Assembly: GCF_003116835.1 (NCBI RefSeq)
Contig: NZ_BFFO01000003.1
Coordinates: 124,001-188,000 of the forward strand
Source of the DNA: Lactococcus termiticola
GTDB taxonomy: Bacteria; Bacillota; Bacilli; Lactobacillales; Streptococcaceae
DNA: 64,000 bases
Direction of reading: 5' to 3'
The stretch's first letter is position 1, and every line of letters begins with the position of its first letter. This document shows, piece by piece, positions 33,865 through 42,619 of this stretch. The position numbers were made by a program, and so were the translations under genes. The notes beneath the pieces were generated by a model. It had not been told where the DNA came from, did not search any database, and saw only the letters and a program-made list of their open reading frames with translations.

Positions 33865-34587
33865 TTATTCTCCCCCTTTCAGTACAGATGTAGCTAGGAT
33901 GGACAGAGAGACCGAAATCATATAGCTGATCCCCTTCCAGAAGTTGATACTGGACTGGCCGGTCTCACGTTCAAACATTTTCACGCCCACTTCTTTCACG
34001 ACAAAATTTCGTGAAAAGAGATGCATGTAGCTTTCTGGCTCTGGATATTGGCTAGGATAGCGGTTGATAAATTGCTCGATGACCTTGCGGTTTCCCGCCC
34101 TATAGCCACTGGTCACGTCTTTAATCGTCACTTTTGAGGTCAGCTTGATCAGCCAGGACAAAATCGTGATGCCGGCCTGCCGGGCCCCTGTCGACTTAAA
34201 CTCTGAGGTCGAATTTTCAACAAAACGTGAGCCGACCACAAAGTCAGCCTCGCCTTTAAGAATAGGCTCGACCAGCTTTGGCAGGCTCTCAATGTCGTGC
34301 TGGCCATCGCCATCAAACTGGATGGCGATGTCATAATCATGATCGGCCGCATAGATATAGCCGGCCTGGACGGCACCGCCGATACCCAGGTTTTGAATGA
34401 GCTCGACGTGGTTGATGTTGTGCTCACGCAGGACTGCTTCTTCATTATCTGTTGAGCCATCATTGATGACGACATAATCAAAAGCATAGGGGCTCTCTAG
34501 CCGATATGTTTCTACGCTATTGATGGTTTCTAGGATTCCTTCAGCTTCGTTATAAGCGGGAATAATCAGTAATATTTTTGACGTCAT
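33865..34587 (-). CDS. Polyprenyl-phosphate glycosyltransferase (DPM1-like GT2)
   Basis: A 240-residue GT2 enzyme of the dolichyl-phosphate-mannose synthase type: LLIIPAYNEAEGI, VINDGSTDNEE, then FDGDGQHD as the metal site and VGSRF. It probably makes a polyprenyl-phosphate sugar that is flipped and used by a GT-C enzyme. It has no C-terminal membrane helices of its own; the DUF2304 partner may supply them. An extended -10 (TGA TAAAAT, complement of 34645-34650) about 60 bases upstream and a hairpin in the leader suggest a separate promoter here. Confidence 0.85.
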   Translation of the reverse strand: MTSKILLIIPAYNEAEGILETINSVETYRLESPYAFDYVVINDGSTDNEEAVLREHNINHVELIQNLGIGGAVQAGYIYAADHDYDIAIQFDGDGQHDIESLPKLVEPILKGEADFVVGSRFVENSTSEFKSTGARQAGITILSWLIKLTSKVTIKDVTSGYRAGNRKVIEQFINRYPSQYPEPESYMHLFSRNFVVKEVGVKMFERETGQSSINFWKGISYMISVSLSILATSVLKGGE

Positions 34588-34690
34588 GGATTCTTTTCTA
34601 TGTTGTTTGCTTAGTGACCGTCACAAGCAAGGTCTATCTACTTATTTTATCATATTTATGACATTTTCGGGAGTTGCCCTTGCAAATCCT

Positions 34691-36130
34691 TTAGACCAGG
34701 CCTTTTAGCCATTGAACAAAGTCAAGGAAGAAGCTGGCTCCAAAGCTTGGGGCATAGTTTACAAGAAGGCTTAGGATCAGGAAGTAAATCAGGTTGAAAG
34801 ACATCAGCCCGATAAAGGCCTTCTTAACATATTGCTCTGAAATTTCAAAGCGAACATACTTTTTCAGCTTGATGAAGAAGGGCGTCAGGAGAATCAAGAA
34901 GGGCGTATAATAACGGCCTTGATTTCCGAGAGAGACGAGATATTCCTTGAAGCCCAGATTATTAATCATCCAGCTGATCATATAGACGGCCGTCATCAGA
35001 ATGACCCCGATATAAATCAAGAAGCCTGACAGGGCAATCCGCCGGTCGAGACGGACCTCTTTTTCATTGAGCATCAGGGCAAAGAGGAAGGCAAAGTCAA
35101 TAATAACAAGCCACTCTGGCAGGCGATAGGTTAGGCTGGCAAAGTTTCCGATGATTCCTGAGGTCAAGTCTGAGTCCAGACCCTTGTAGAGGTCAGGCCT
35201 GAAGAAGGTGTTAAAGAGGGCTTGAAGGCCTCTGACCAGACCGCCGTATTGCCTCAGCTCAAAGCTGACAGCAGCAAGGGCAAAGATAAGGATGAGGAGG
35301 CCTGAGAGCCATTTATGACGATACCAGAAGGCCCAAAACTTATCCAAGAAGCTTTTGAACCTTCCTGCGCCAAAGGAGTCGCTCGGGATGGTCAAAAAGT
35401 AGAGGAATAAGAGCAAAACAGCCGACTTGGGAATCAAGAGGGCAACCAAGAGGCCCAGGCCATAAAAGAGATGCCTGAGCTTCAGCTTTTCTCGCTTGAC
35501 CCAAAGGTTTGTAAAGGCTGAAAAGACCAGAAAGACGACTGCAAAATAGCTCACATCATAAGAAAGCGACGCGGCCTGGGCAATGCTTGCAGGAAGCAGG
35601 GCGACTGCCGCCATGACCCACTGGCCAAGCTTGGCCTTTTTAATGGCAAAATAGATGATGCCAATGTAGACGGCCAGATTAAAGAGGCGACCAAGGACAT
35701 ACATGAGCCCGATGCTCGGATGAATGAAGCTGGCAAGTAAGATGCCCAGAGCCTGAGGCAACCATTTGATGCTACTAAAAGAAAGATGAAGACTCAAGCG
35801 GCCTGCTTCAGGCACTGTCGTCACAAAATAATCCTTAATGAAGGTCCCGCGACGATAAGGGGTCTGATAGGCTTCAGAAATCGGTGTCGTAAGCCCTGAG
35901 CCCTTATGGAGAAAGGGGTCGTAGTCGCTGACCAAGATGTTGTTTTGATTCAGTGCCTTAAACATCCCGTCCGCATCTCTATGAAAGATGCTATAGGCAT
36001 TTCTAAAATGAATGGCCTCGTCAGGTGCAGAAAAGATGGGTTGAATAAAGACCGTCAAAAGGCCAAAGACAATGGCCATCATCAGGAATAGCTTTTCAAT
36101 GCGAAGCTTTTTTTTACGGGTTTGAGTCAT
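34691..36130 (-). CDS. DUF2142-family GT-C-like membrane protein, second copy
   Basis: A 479-residue polytopic protein with about eleven helices. The first outside loop has IFSAPDEAIHFRNAYS, a pattern like the catalytic acidic loop of GT-C enzymes, and GNQGRYYTPFL is near the end. Together with the following GT2 and DUF2304 genes it forms a three-component system that would add side-chain sugars to the rhamnan on the outer face of the membrane. The transferred sugar is not known. Confidence 0.78.
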   Translation of the reverse strand: MTQTRKKKLRIEKLFLMMAIVFGLLTVFIQPIFSAPDEAIHFRNAYSIFHRDADGMFKALNQNNILVSDYDPFLHKGSGLTTPISEAYQTPYRRGTFIKDYFVTTVPEAGRLSLHLSFSSIKWLPQALGILLASFIHPSIGLMYVLGRLFNLAVYIGIIYFAIKKAKLGQWVMAAVALLPASIAQAASLSYDVSYFAVVFLVFSAFTNLWVKREKLKLRHLFYGLGLLVALLIPKSAVLLLFLYFLTIPSDSFGAGRFKSFLDKFWAFWYRHKWLSGLLILIFALAAVSFELRQYGGLVRGLQALFNTFFRPDLYKGLDSDLTSGIIGNFASLTYRLPEWLVIIDFAFLFALMLNEKEVRLDRRIALSGFLIYIGVILMTAVYMISWMINNLGFKEYLVSLGNQGRYYTPFLILLTPFFIKLKKYVRFEISEQYVKKAFIGLMSFNLIYFLILSLLVNYAPSFGASFFLDFVQWLKGLV

Positions 36131-36161
36131 GATGTCCTTTCTTGGAAGAAGTTAGAGGCGT

Positions 36162-37922
36162 TTATGCTTTTCCTATAAGCTTCTTAATACGATATTTGAT
36201 GAAGCGGACCGTCCGCTTGACAAAGAGTTTTGTGAGGACTCTGAGCGGGACGTCGTTGGCATTTTGTGGGCTGATGCTCCATCGTAAATTAAAGGTCTTT
36301 TGGTCGACGAAGGGCGTCATCTCGACCGGGTTCTTACTGATGGCAAAGTCCATGTCCTTACCCCAGGCCATGTAGACCAGGATTCGCTCGATGGCGTGGA
36401 GCATGGTGTTTTGAGGGAGTGGCTCTGGCGGAATCTCTGAAGGCTTGATTTCTACGGCAAAGAGGGGCTCGATGACCTCTGTCTTCGCCCAGAAGAACGT
36501 CCCGTAGCTCATGGTATAGGTCGAAAAGTCATGGAAGTTGACCTTACGGATGTCGCCCAGGCCCATCCGCTCCCAGAGGTTATTCAGATAAGGGGCAATC
36601 TTCTTATTTTCATTGTCTGGGTCAACAATCTTATTCAGCCGGAAGAAGCTTGGCATGTCAGCAATGACAATGCCGAGGTCAGGCCGGGCCTCAAAATTCC
36701 GCATGATATTATCTGCAGGCTTGAGAAGCATGTCCATGAGCTCAGTCCGCCAGGATTCGCCGGCAAAGAAGGCCGCTTCAAGCGAACGCTTAGTATGGAA
36801 GTGTCCGACAATGTCGTATTGTCTCAGCTGGTCTCGCAAGGCCAAGAAAGGCATGACATCCCGGCCAAAGTTTTCCGTCCGGATGACCTCGGCCTTGACA
36901 GCCCGCTCTTCCAGCTCTTTTTTGATCATCGCTTCTTTTTCATCCGTATTGGTCGTCAAGAAGAGGTCATAGGCAAAGCTAAATTCCCCGAAGGCTTCAA
37001 GGAAGTCAGCCAAAAGCTCTGGATAAAAGACATGGAGATGGACGGCGATTTTTTTATTGATGGCTGTCGTGTCCTGGACTTCTGGCAGGTATTTCCGGGT
37101 CAGGAGGTAAGGCTCGTCTGGGAAGGTAATCTTGGCCATGTGCTTGACAATCAGGTCAACAGGATAGTCGCTGTGCTCGTCAACGTAGTCCAGCATATAG
37201 CGGGCAACAGAGCGGTTTTCCAATGCCTGAAAGGCCTTGACCTTGATAAAGGGAACCTTTCTCTGCAAAATCACATCTGGAGCATAATATGAAAAGTCTG
37301 GATGCAGGATGTTTGAATCGTCCAGCTCTCTGGTGTCAAGAATGGTCTGGTAGCTAAAGCCGGCGTCCATAAAGACAGAAGTCGAGCGGATTTCATAGTG
37401 GTCAATGACCTCTTGGACATCACTAAAGTCTTCCACGCCCTGCCAAAAGTCTTTGAAGACCTGGCTTTGAAGCATTTTTTGACTGAAGACCTTATAGTAA
37501 GACTGGATGTGCTCAGCAAAGGAGTGGCCTTTAGACTCCTGATAGGCCCGGTGATTGGTAATCCCCCAAAAGTCGACTCCTTCGGCTTCATAGCCTTCAT
37601 AGATAGGGGCCATGTCATAGAGAGGACCAAAGCAGGTGTCATTCATCAAAGTGACATTGTCATAAGCTTCGAGTACATCAAAGCCGACAAAGACCATCCC
37701 GTCTCGCCAGGCAGCAAAGTCAAAGCCGGTGTTTTTTCTTTGGATAAAGTCATCGATTAGGCCTTGCTTTTCGAGCCTTTCTTGGTCTGTCGCTTCAAAC
37801 GGACTGTTTGAAATGAAGACCACCCGCTCAAAGAGGCCTCGCATCTGCTGGAGCTGATAGACCACATGGTCGCTCAGCTGATTAAATTTATTAAAATGAA
37901 CGTAGAGCAGTAAGCGTTTCAT
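36162..37922 (-). CDS. rgpF: Rhamnan synthesis protein RgpF
   Basis: A 586-residue protein of the rhamnan synthesis F family (PF05045): an N-terminal half with RLLLYVHFNKFNQL and NTGFDFAAWRDGM, and a second half with KIAVHLHVFYPELLADFL, FGRDVMPFLAL and GHFHTKRS. RgpF acts in building the rhamnose backbone of the wall polysaccharide, probably as a rhamnosyltransferase. Its start overlaps the end of the upstream glycosyltransferase gene by 4 bases. Confidence 0.93.
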   Translation of the reverse strand: MKRLLLYVHFNKFNQLSDHVVYQLQQMRGLFERVVFISNSPFEATDQERLEKQGLIDDFIQRKNTGFDFAAWRDGMVFVGFDVLEAYDNVTLMNDTCFGPLYDMAPIYEGYEAEGVDFWGITNHRAYQESKGHSFAEHIQSYYKVFSQKMLQSQVFKDFWQGVEDFSDVQEVIDHYEIRSTSVFMDAGFSYQTILDTRELDDSNILHPDFSYYAPDVILQRKVPFIKVKAFQALENRSVARYMLDYVDEHSDYPVDLIVKHMAKITFPDEPYLLTRKYLPEVQDTTAINKKIAVHLHVFYPELLADFLEAFGEFSFAYDLFLTTNTDEKEAMIKKELEERAVKAEVIRTENFGRDVMPFLALRDQLRQYDIVGHFHTKRSLEAAFFAGESWRTELMDMLLKPADNIMRNFEARPDLGIVIADMPSFFRLNKIVDPDNENKKIAPYLNNLWERMGLGDIRKVNFHDFSTYTMSYGTFFWAKTEVIEPLFAVEIKPSEIPPEPLPQNTMLHAIERILVYMAWGKDMDFAISKNPVEMTPFVDQKTFNLRWSISPQNANDVPLRVLTKLFVKRTVRFIKYRIKKLIGKA

Positions 37923-38932
37923 GATTTTCCTTTTCTAAATTGTCTCAATTTTTCCATGAGGCGGTAGCTTCTTGAGGCCTTAATCAGGCCTAATTCTTCT
38001 TCGAGCTCTGATTTTTGCTCTCTGAGTTGGCTCACATCAGCCCTCAAGTCCAGAATCTTTTGACCTTCTTCAGCCAGCTGGCCTTTTAAGACGGCGACTT
38101 CTGCTTGAAAGTCACTGATTGCCTGGTTGTGGGTCGCTTCAATCTCACGGAGCATGAGGCGTTCGGCCTCTGCCTTGTCGTAAGATAGAGCAAGCTCACT
38201 GAGATTTTTTTGAAGGCCGCGAATGACATCGCCGGGAGCTTTGTTGACGTGTTTGCCTAAGACATAGCAATAGCTCTCATAATAACGGCCCCAATTTCCC
38301 CGCTCTGTCATCGAACTGTTAAGCAGGCGATAGTTCAACTTGGTATTCTCTGCAAAGACTGGTCTAGCCCCATTATTCAAAATCAATCGGAGCCAGAAAT
38401 CATAGTCTTCCAGCGGTTTATTATTGAGCTGGAGGTCAAACGTCTCATCGCCAATAGCAGATTTTCTGACCAGGGCTGAGGCATCAATCAAATTGCCCTC
38501 AAACTCTTTTTCTAGGCTAAAGTCCATGTCCTCACGCAGGACATTTTTTTGCCCTTCAAAGTCCCAGAGTTGGCAGTAGGCGATGTCAAAGGGCTGATTG
38601 TCCAGGTAGCCAAGGAGTTTTTCGACATGGTCTTTGGATAGGAAATTATCACTGTCGACATAGAGGAGATAGTCTCCTGTCGCCCGCTCTAGGCCTTGAT
38701 TTCGCATGTAGGCCAAGCCTTGATTGCTTGCCGAAGAGAACTGAGTCTGCTCAAAGGGACTGTCTGCCAAGACCTTCTCAATAACGGTCTTTGAGGCATC
38801 GGTCGAGCCATCATCAAAGACGATGAGCTCAATCTCCTGGTAGCTTTGCTCGAAAATCGAGCGGAGGCATTGTTCGATGTAGGCTTCGTGATTGTAGCAA
38901 GCGACTACAATCGATATTTTTGGACGAGCCAT
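37919..38932 (-). CDS. GT2 glycosyltransferase (RgpE position) with coiled-coil tail
   Basis: A 337-residue protein. Residues 1-230 form a GT-A domain (ISIVVACYNHEAYIEQCL, FDDGSTDAS, LYVDSDN). Residues ~250-325 are a long coiled coil rich in Glu, Leu and Arg (LRADVSQLREQKSELEEEL), which may bind a partner such as RgpF. The position, directly before rgpF, is that of rgpE in related clusters, but this form with a coiled coil is not the classic RgpE, so I leave the symbol out. Confidence 0.82.
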   Translation of the reverse strand: MARPKISIVVACYNHEAYIEQCLRSIFEQSYQEIELIVFDDGSTDASKTVIEKVLADSPFEQTQFSSASNQGLAYMRNQGLERATGDYLLYVDSDNFLSKDHVEKLLGYLDNQPFDIAYCQLWDFEGQKNVLREDMDFSLEKEFEGNLIDASALVRKSAIGDETFDLQLNNKPLEDYDFWLRLILNNGARPVFAENTKLNYRLLNSSMTERGNWGRYYESYCYVLGKHVNKAPGDVIRGLQKNLSELALSYDKAEAERLMLREIEATHNQAISDFQAEVAVLKGQLAEEGQKILDLRADVSQLREQKSELEEELGLIKASRSYRLMEKLRQFRKGKS

Positions 38933-38941
38933 AGAATTTCC

Positions 38942-40336
38942 TTATCTAAAAATATAATGTGAGATACCTGAGCGGAACTCATCGGCCGGCAGTTGTAGCC
39001 AGTAAAACTTGAGCACAATTAGGCCAAGGCAGACGATAAGACTGACAACTGACACGGCGTAGGCCAGCAGTTGCAGTTTTGCATGAGCGCCTTCTCCTTC
39101 AATCCCTTTGGGCTGAAGACCGAGCCAGCCGCCAAATCGAGCGAGGACCGGTGCCAGCAAGAGCAGGTAGGGGGTAAAATAACGTCCCTGAGGGCCTGTG
39201 ATGACATTGCCCACAAAGTGTGAATTGCCCGCATACTGGAACATGATGCCAAAAAAGTTGAGGACAACGAGACCGAGCCCTGTCCAGGCAAACGCCTTGG
39301 GCAGGCCCTCTTTTTTTTCTGTCAAAAAGACAAGGGCCAAGGCCAGATACTGGATTGGAAAGAGCCAGGCTGGTAGGCCGACCGTGTTGGTTCCTGAGAT
39401 GACTTCTGTTGTCAAGACCGTATAATACGGCTCGAGCAGGCTAAAGGTCAGCTGCTTGCCCTCCAGCTTGATCTGGCTAAGGCCAATCTTGAAGAAGGCA
39501 ACAATAAGGCCGATAAAAATCAGAAGGACAGGCCCATAAATCATCCATTGCTTCAGCCGTCTTGACTTGAGTCGCCTGTAGATATAGGCATAAACTAGCA
39601 ACATCAAGGGAATAAAGAGCAGTTTGGAGTTAGTCTTTGAAAAGTAAAGACCGATAAAGATGATGGCGGTCAGAGGGACATAGAGCCACTTGTCAATTTT
39701 TGCCTTGCCATAAAAGGCCATTGAAAGATTGACCAAGAGAGCCGATGCAGCCGCAAAAATGAGATAGTTAAAATTATCATAAGACAGGCTGGTCGCCAGC
39801 TGAATCACGGTCGGTGTCAGCGAGACAAAGACGAAAATCCGCTTGTAGGCCTTGACCTTCTTGATGATAAAATAAAGGCCCAGCAAGAAGACGATCGAAT
39901 TGAGGAGGCGGGCCGTCACAATCATCACACCCACAGAAGGGTAGATGGCGTGGCCTAGCTTAACCCCAATCGCTGGCACCAGGTGCATGAGGGTATATGA
40001 AAAACCTGCATTGATGACCCGCTTGTCAATCACCTGGTCCCGTGGAATCACGGGCAACTTTTGGACAAAAAGGCTTGAAAAATAAGTATGATTGCGTTTG
40101 AGTCCTGTCACTGTGTCAAAGGGCGTTGGCTCAGACATATAGTCTTCTGTCGGCATACCGACACTTGCACGATCAACGACGGTATGCGAGATATAGGTCG
40201 CACTGTCAAAATGATAGCTGGCGTCAGGTTCAATAAATAAGGGCTGAAAAAGACTAAAAGCCAGACAGAAAATAGCCCCTATCAAAAGGAAGATATTTTC
40301 CGGCTTGCTCCATCTTTTCGTCAGTTGTGTTCTCAT
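38942..40336 (-). CDS. DUF2142-family GT-C-like membrane protein, third copy
   Basis: A 464-residue polytopic protein with about eleven helices, an acidic first loop (FIEPDASYHFDSAT) and TGPQGRYFTPYL near the end. It is related to the proteins at 23.5 and 34.7 kb, though the three are well diverged. ATG 40336 overlaps the rgpD stop (ATGA), so it is coupled to the ABC exporter. It probably modifies the rhamnan or a linked polymer outside the membrane. Confidence 0.75.
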   Translation of the reverse strand: MRTQLTKRWSKPENIFLLIGAIFCLAFSLFQPLFIEPDASYHFDSATYISHTVVDRASVGMPTEDYMSEPTPFDTVTGLKRNHTYFSSLFVQKLPVIPRDQVIDKRVINAGFSYTLMHLVPAIGVKLGHAIYPSVGVMIVTARLLNSIVFLLGLYFIIKKVKAYKRIFVFVSLTPTVIQLATSLSYDNFNYLIFAAASALLVNLSMAFYGKAKIDKWLYVPLTAIIFIGLYFSKTNSKLLFIPLMLLVYAYIYRRLKSRRLKQWMIYGPVLLIFIGLIVAFFKIGLSQIKLEGKQLTFSLLEPYYTVLTTEVISGTNTVGLPAWLFPIQYLALALVFLTEKKEGLPKAFAWTGLGLVVLNFFGIMFQYAGNSHFVGNVITGPQGRYFTPYLLLLAPVLARFGGWLGLQPKGIEGEGAHAKLQLLAYAVSVVSLIVCLGLIVLKFYWLQLPADEFRSGISHYIFR

Positions 40337-41553
40337 GCCTGCATTTCCCAAATGCCGTTTCTTTGGATGAGCCCGGTTGCTGAATCTTTTGCACTCAGGT
40401 CATCTTCGGCAATGTCTTTGCGACTCACGATGATTTTCTTTTCGTCGTTGGCATAGGCAATCATCTGGTCTTTATCATTTCGGACAGAAACTTGAAGCTT
40501 GAGCTTTAAGTTATTGATGCTGTCCAGCTTACAGCTATATACCGCTGTTTTTTGGCCTTCGCCAGTCGTCATATGGTCCATTGAGTTATCATTGTAGATC
40601 CAGATGTTGCGGTCAACATCGGTCAATGAGAAGGCAATGTAGGTCTTGATGTCTTTTGTCAGCTTGTAAGACACTTCAAACTTGACCTCATCAAGAGGTG
40701 TCAGGCTCTCTTTAGAGAGGAGTTTGACCTCAAGGTCTTCGATAAAGTCACTGTCTGCGGCAACTTCAGGGCCTTTGGCTTCCTCTTCTTCTTGAGCTTG
40801 GACGCCTAGACGCTTCAAATTATCCAAACTATACTGATTCGCCACATCATCTACATCGCCTGCGACCTTAATTAGGCCTTTTTCGATAAGAATGGCCTTG
40901 TTACAGTATTTCTTGGCTGCGTTCATGTCGTGGGTGACGAGGATGGTCGTCAGGCCGCTGGCCTTGCGTTCCAGAAAGTAGTCATTACACTTGCGTTGGA
41001 AGGCTTCGTCTCCGACGGCAAGGACCTCGTCGAGGACGAGGACGTCGCCCCGGGCCTTGATGGCCACTGAAAAGGCCAGGCGGACCTGCATGCCTGAAGA
41101 GTAGTTCTTGAGCTTTTGATTCATGAACTCTTCAAGCTCAGCAAATTCGACGATTTCGTCGTACATCTCGTCAATCTCGTCTGTCGAGAAGCCCAGCATG
41201 GCCCCGTTGAGATAGACGTTTTCCCGGCCGGTCAGCTCAGGGTTAAAGCCGACACCGAGCTCGATAAAGCTGACGAGCTTACCGTTGACGGTCACTGTGC
41301 CTGATTCTGGGGTGTAAATTTGTGAGATGATTTTAAGAAGTGTGGATTTCCCAGAGCCATTTCGGCCGACAATCCCAAAGAAATCGCCTTTTTTAACTTC
41401 AAAATCAATGTCACGCAGGACGTGTTGTTCCTTGTAGCCTTTGATGCCTCGCAGGCGGTTGACCAGTGTGGTCCGCAAGCTTGAGCTTGCCTCAGTTGGC
41501 AGTCTAAAGAACTTTCCAACATGGTCTATTTTTACTGCAATATTGTCACTCAT
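40333..41553 (-). CDS. rgpD: Rhamnan ABC exporter, ATPase subunit
   Basis: A 406-residue ATPase with Walker A GRNGSGKST, an ABC signature in NYSSGMQVRLAFS, Walker B VLVLDEVLAVGD and a His switch (LVTHD). A C-terminal domain of ~150 residues, Wzt-like, follows residue 250 and probably recognises the polymer end. With RgpC it exports the lipid-linked rhamnan. Start and rgpC stop overlap (TAATG). Confidence 0.94.
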   Translation of the reverse strand: MSDNIAVKIDHVGKFFRLPTEASSSLRTTLVNRLRGIKGYKEQHVLRDIDFEVKKGDFFGIVGRNGSGKSTLLKIISQIYTPESGTVTVNGKLVSFIELGVGFNPELTGRENVYLNGAMLGFSTDEIDEMYDEIVEFAELEEFMNQKLKNYSSGMQVRLAFSVAIKARGDVLVLDEVLAVGDEAFQRKCNDYFLERKASGLTTILVTHDMNAAKKYCNKAILIEKGLIKVAGDVDDVANQYSLDNLKRLGVQAQEEEEAKGPEVAADSDFIEDLEVKLLSKESLTPLDEVKFEVSYKLTKDIKTYIAFSLTDVDRNIWIYNDNSMDHMTTGEGQKTAVYSCKLDSINNLKLKLQVSVRNDKDQMIAYANDEKKIIVSRKDIAEDDLSAKDSATGLIQRNGIWEMQA

Positions 41554-42359
41554 TAGATAATCTCCGCAAATTTATTGGCGTTCTTACTGAAGACCCAGAG
41601 GCCCAGCCCAAAAATAATAAATGGGATGATATAAGGGATGATAAAGTAAGGGGCATGAACCATCTGCCAGACTGTTGGATTGGTATTGTTGCTGTAGGCA
41701 AAGATATACCGCATGTCTTGGACGATTTGAGCCATTGGATTCATCATCAAGATCTTGGCCACGGTCGCATGGGTCGCTGAGACCTGCGTGATCGGATAGA
41801 TGATAGGGGTCCCGTAAAGACCGGCCTGCATGGCCACTTCCCAGATAGGGCCGAGGTCACGGAAACGCACAAAGATCGTTGACAGGATAAAGGCAATCCC
41901 TGTCGCAAAGAGCACCAGCTCAAACAAGAGGGGAATCACCCAAATCACAGTCCAGGACAGGGTCACGCCGTTCAAGATAGAAAAGACAATGACCACGAGC
42001 AGACTGATCAAGAGGTTGATCATGGCGTTTGCCGCTACTGAAAAGACGATGATCTGCTTAGAGAAGCTGATCTTCCGCAGGAGGTCACCCCGTGAGACAA
42101 TCGACAGCATGCCGACATTGGTCGTTTCAGCAAAGAAATTCCAAAGGGTCAAGGCGAGCAAGAGGGCAATCGCAAAGTGGGGCACGGCTGATCCAAAACG
42201 CAGGAAGCGGACAAAGACCAGATACATGATCACAAAGAGGAAGAGGGGCTTCAAAATCGACCAGAGATAGCCAATCGCAGAGCCCTGATACCTCAACTTA
42301 AAGTCTGTTTTAATCAATTCCCGGAGCAAAATCCGGTTTCTACGGTTAAAAAAGTTCAT
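41553..42359 (-). CDS. rgpC: Rhamnan ABC exporter, membrane subunit
   Basis: A 268-residue ABC-2 permease with six predicted helices; the N-terminus (LLRELIKTDFKLRYQGSAIG) and the YLWSILKPL stretch are typical of polysaccharide exporters such as Wzm and TagG. It pairs with RgpD. A 260-base gap separates it from rgpB and contains a structured repeat; a possible promoter (TTGACT, 18 bases, CATTAT) lies between that repeat and the start, so rgpC may have its own transcript. Confidence 0.94.
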   Translation of the reverse strand: MNFFNRRNRILLRELIKTDFKLRYQGSAIGYLWSILKPLFLFVIMYLVFVRFLRFGSAVPHFAIALLLALTLWNFFAETTNVGMLSIVSRGDLLRKISFSKQIIVFSVAANAMINLLISLLVVIVFSILNGVTLSWTVIWVIPLLFELVLFATGIAFILSTIFVRFRDLGPIWEVAMQAGLYGTPIIYPITQVSATHATVAKILMMNPMAQIVQDMRYIFAYSNNTNPTVWQMVHAPYFIIPYIIPFIIFGLGLWVFSKNANKFAEII

Positions 42360-42386
42360 TGTATTTCCTTATTTCATTGACTTTCA

Positions 42387-42416
42387 ATAATGGAAAGAGG
42401 CCTTCCCATTAGTCAA
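42387..42416 (-). promoter_or_regulatory. Possible promoter of rgpC
   Basis: On the minus strand TTGACT (42416-42411) and CATTAT (42392-42387) are 18 bases apart, about 30 bases before the rgpC start codon. It is placed after a structured repeat inside the operon. Confidence 0.4.
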
Positions 42417-42447
42417 AGCCAATTAGCTTTGTTTTTTTGATATAGTC

Positions 42448-42592
42448 GGGGCGTTGCGTTCCAGAATTTCTACAAAAATACTGTGAGACACGCAAGCAGA
42501 CCTCGCGGTCTCATTGCTAACTGTCGAGCCCTTCGGTCTCGCCAGTTGTCTTTTTCACAGTGATTTTTGCAGAATTTCTTCCACTCCACTCC
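42448..42592 (+). repeat. Structured intergenic repeat, copy 12 (inside the rgp operon)
   Basis: Hairpin 1 is AGACC tcgc GGTCT closed by GCAA/TTGC. Hairpin 2 is AACTGTCGAG/CTCGCCAGTT. The outer arms include CAAAAAT/ATTTTTG and TCACAGT/ACTGTGA. It lies between rgpB and rgpC, which are normally transcribed together. Confidence 0.85.
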
Positions 42593-42619
42593 TAAGACTT
42601 TTTACTAGACTGTGAAAAA

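Noticed and set aside
36531-37292. 253-codon plus-strand open frame inside rgpF
   Set aside because: It is the reverse-complement shadow of rgpF, whose family motifs are clear; the residue pattern of the shadow has no domain.
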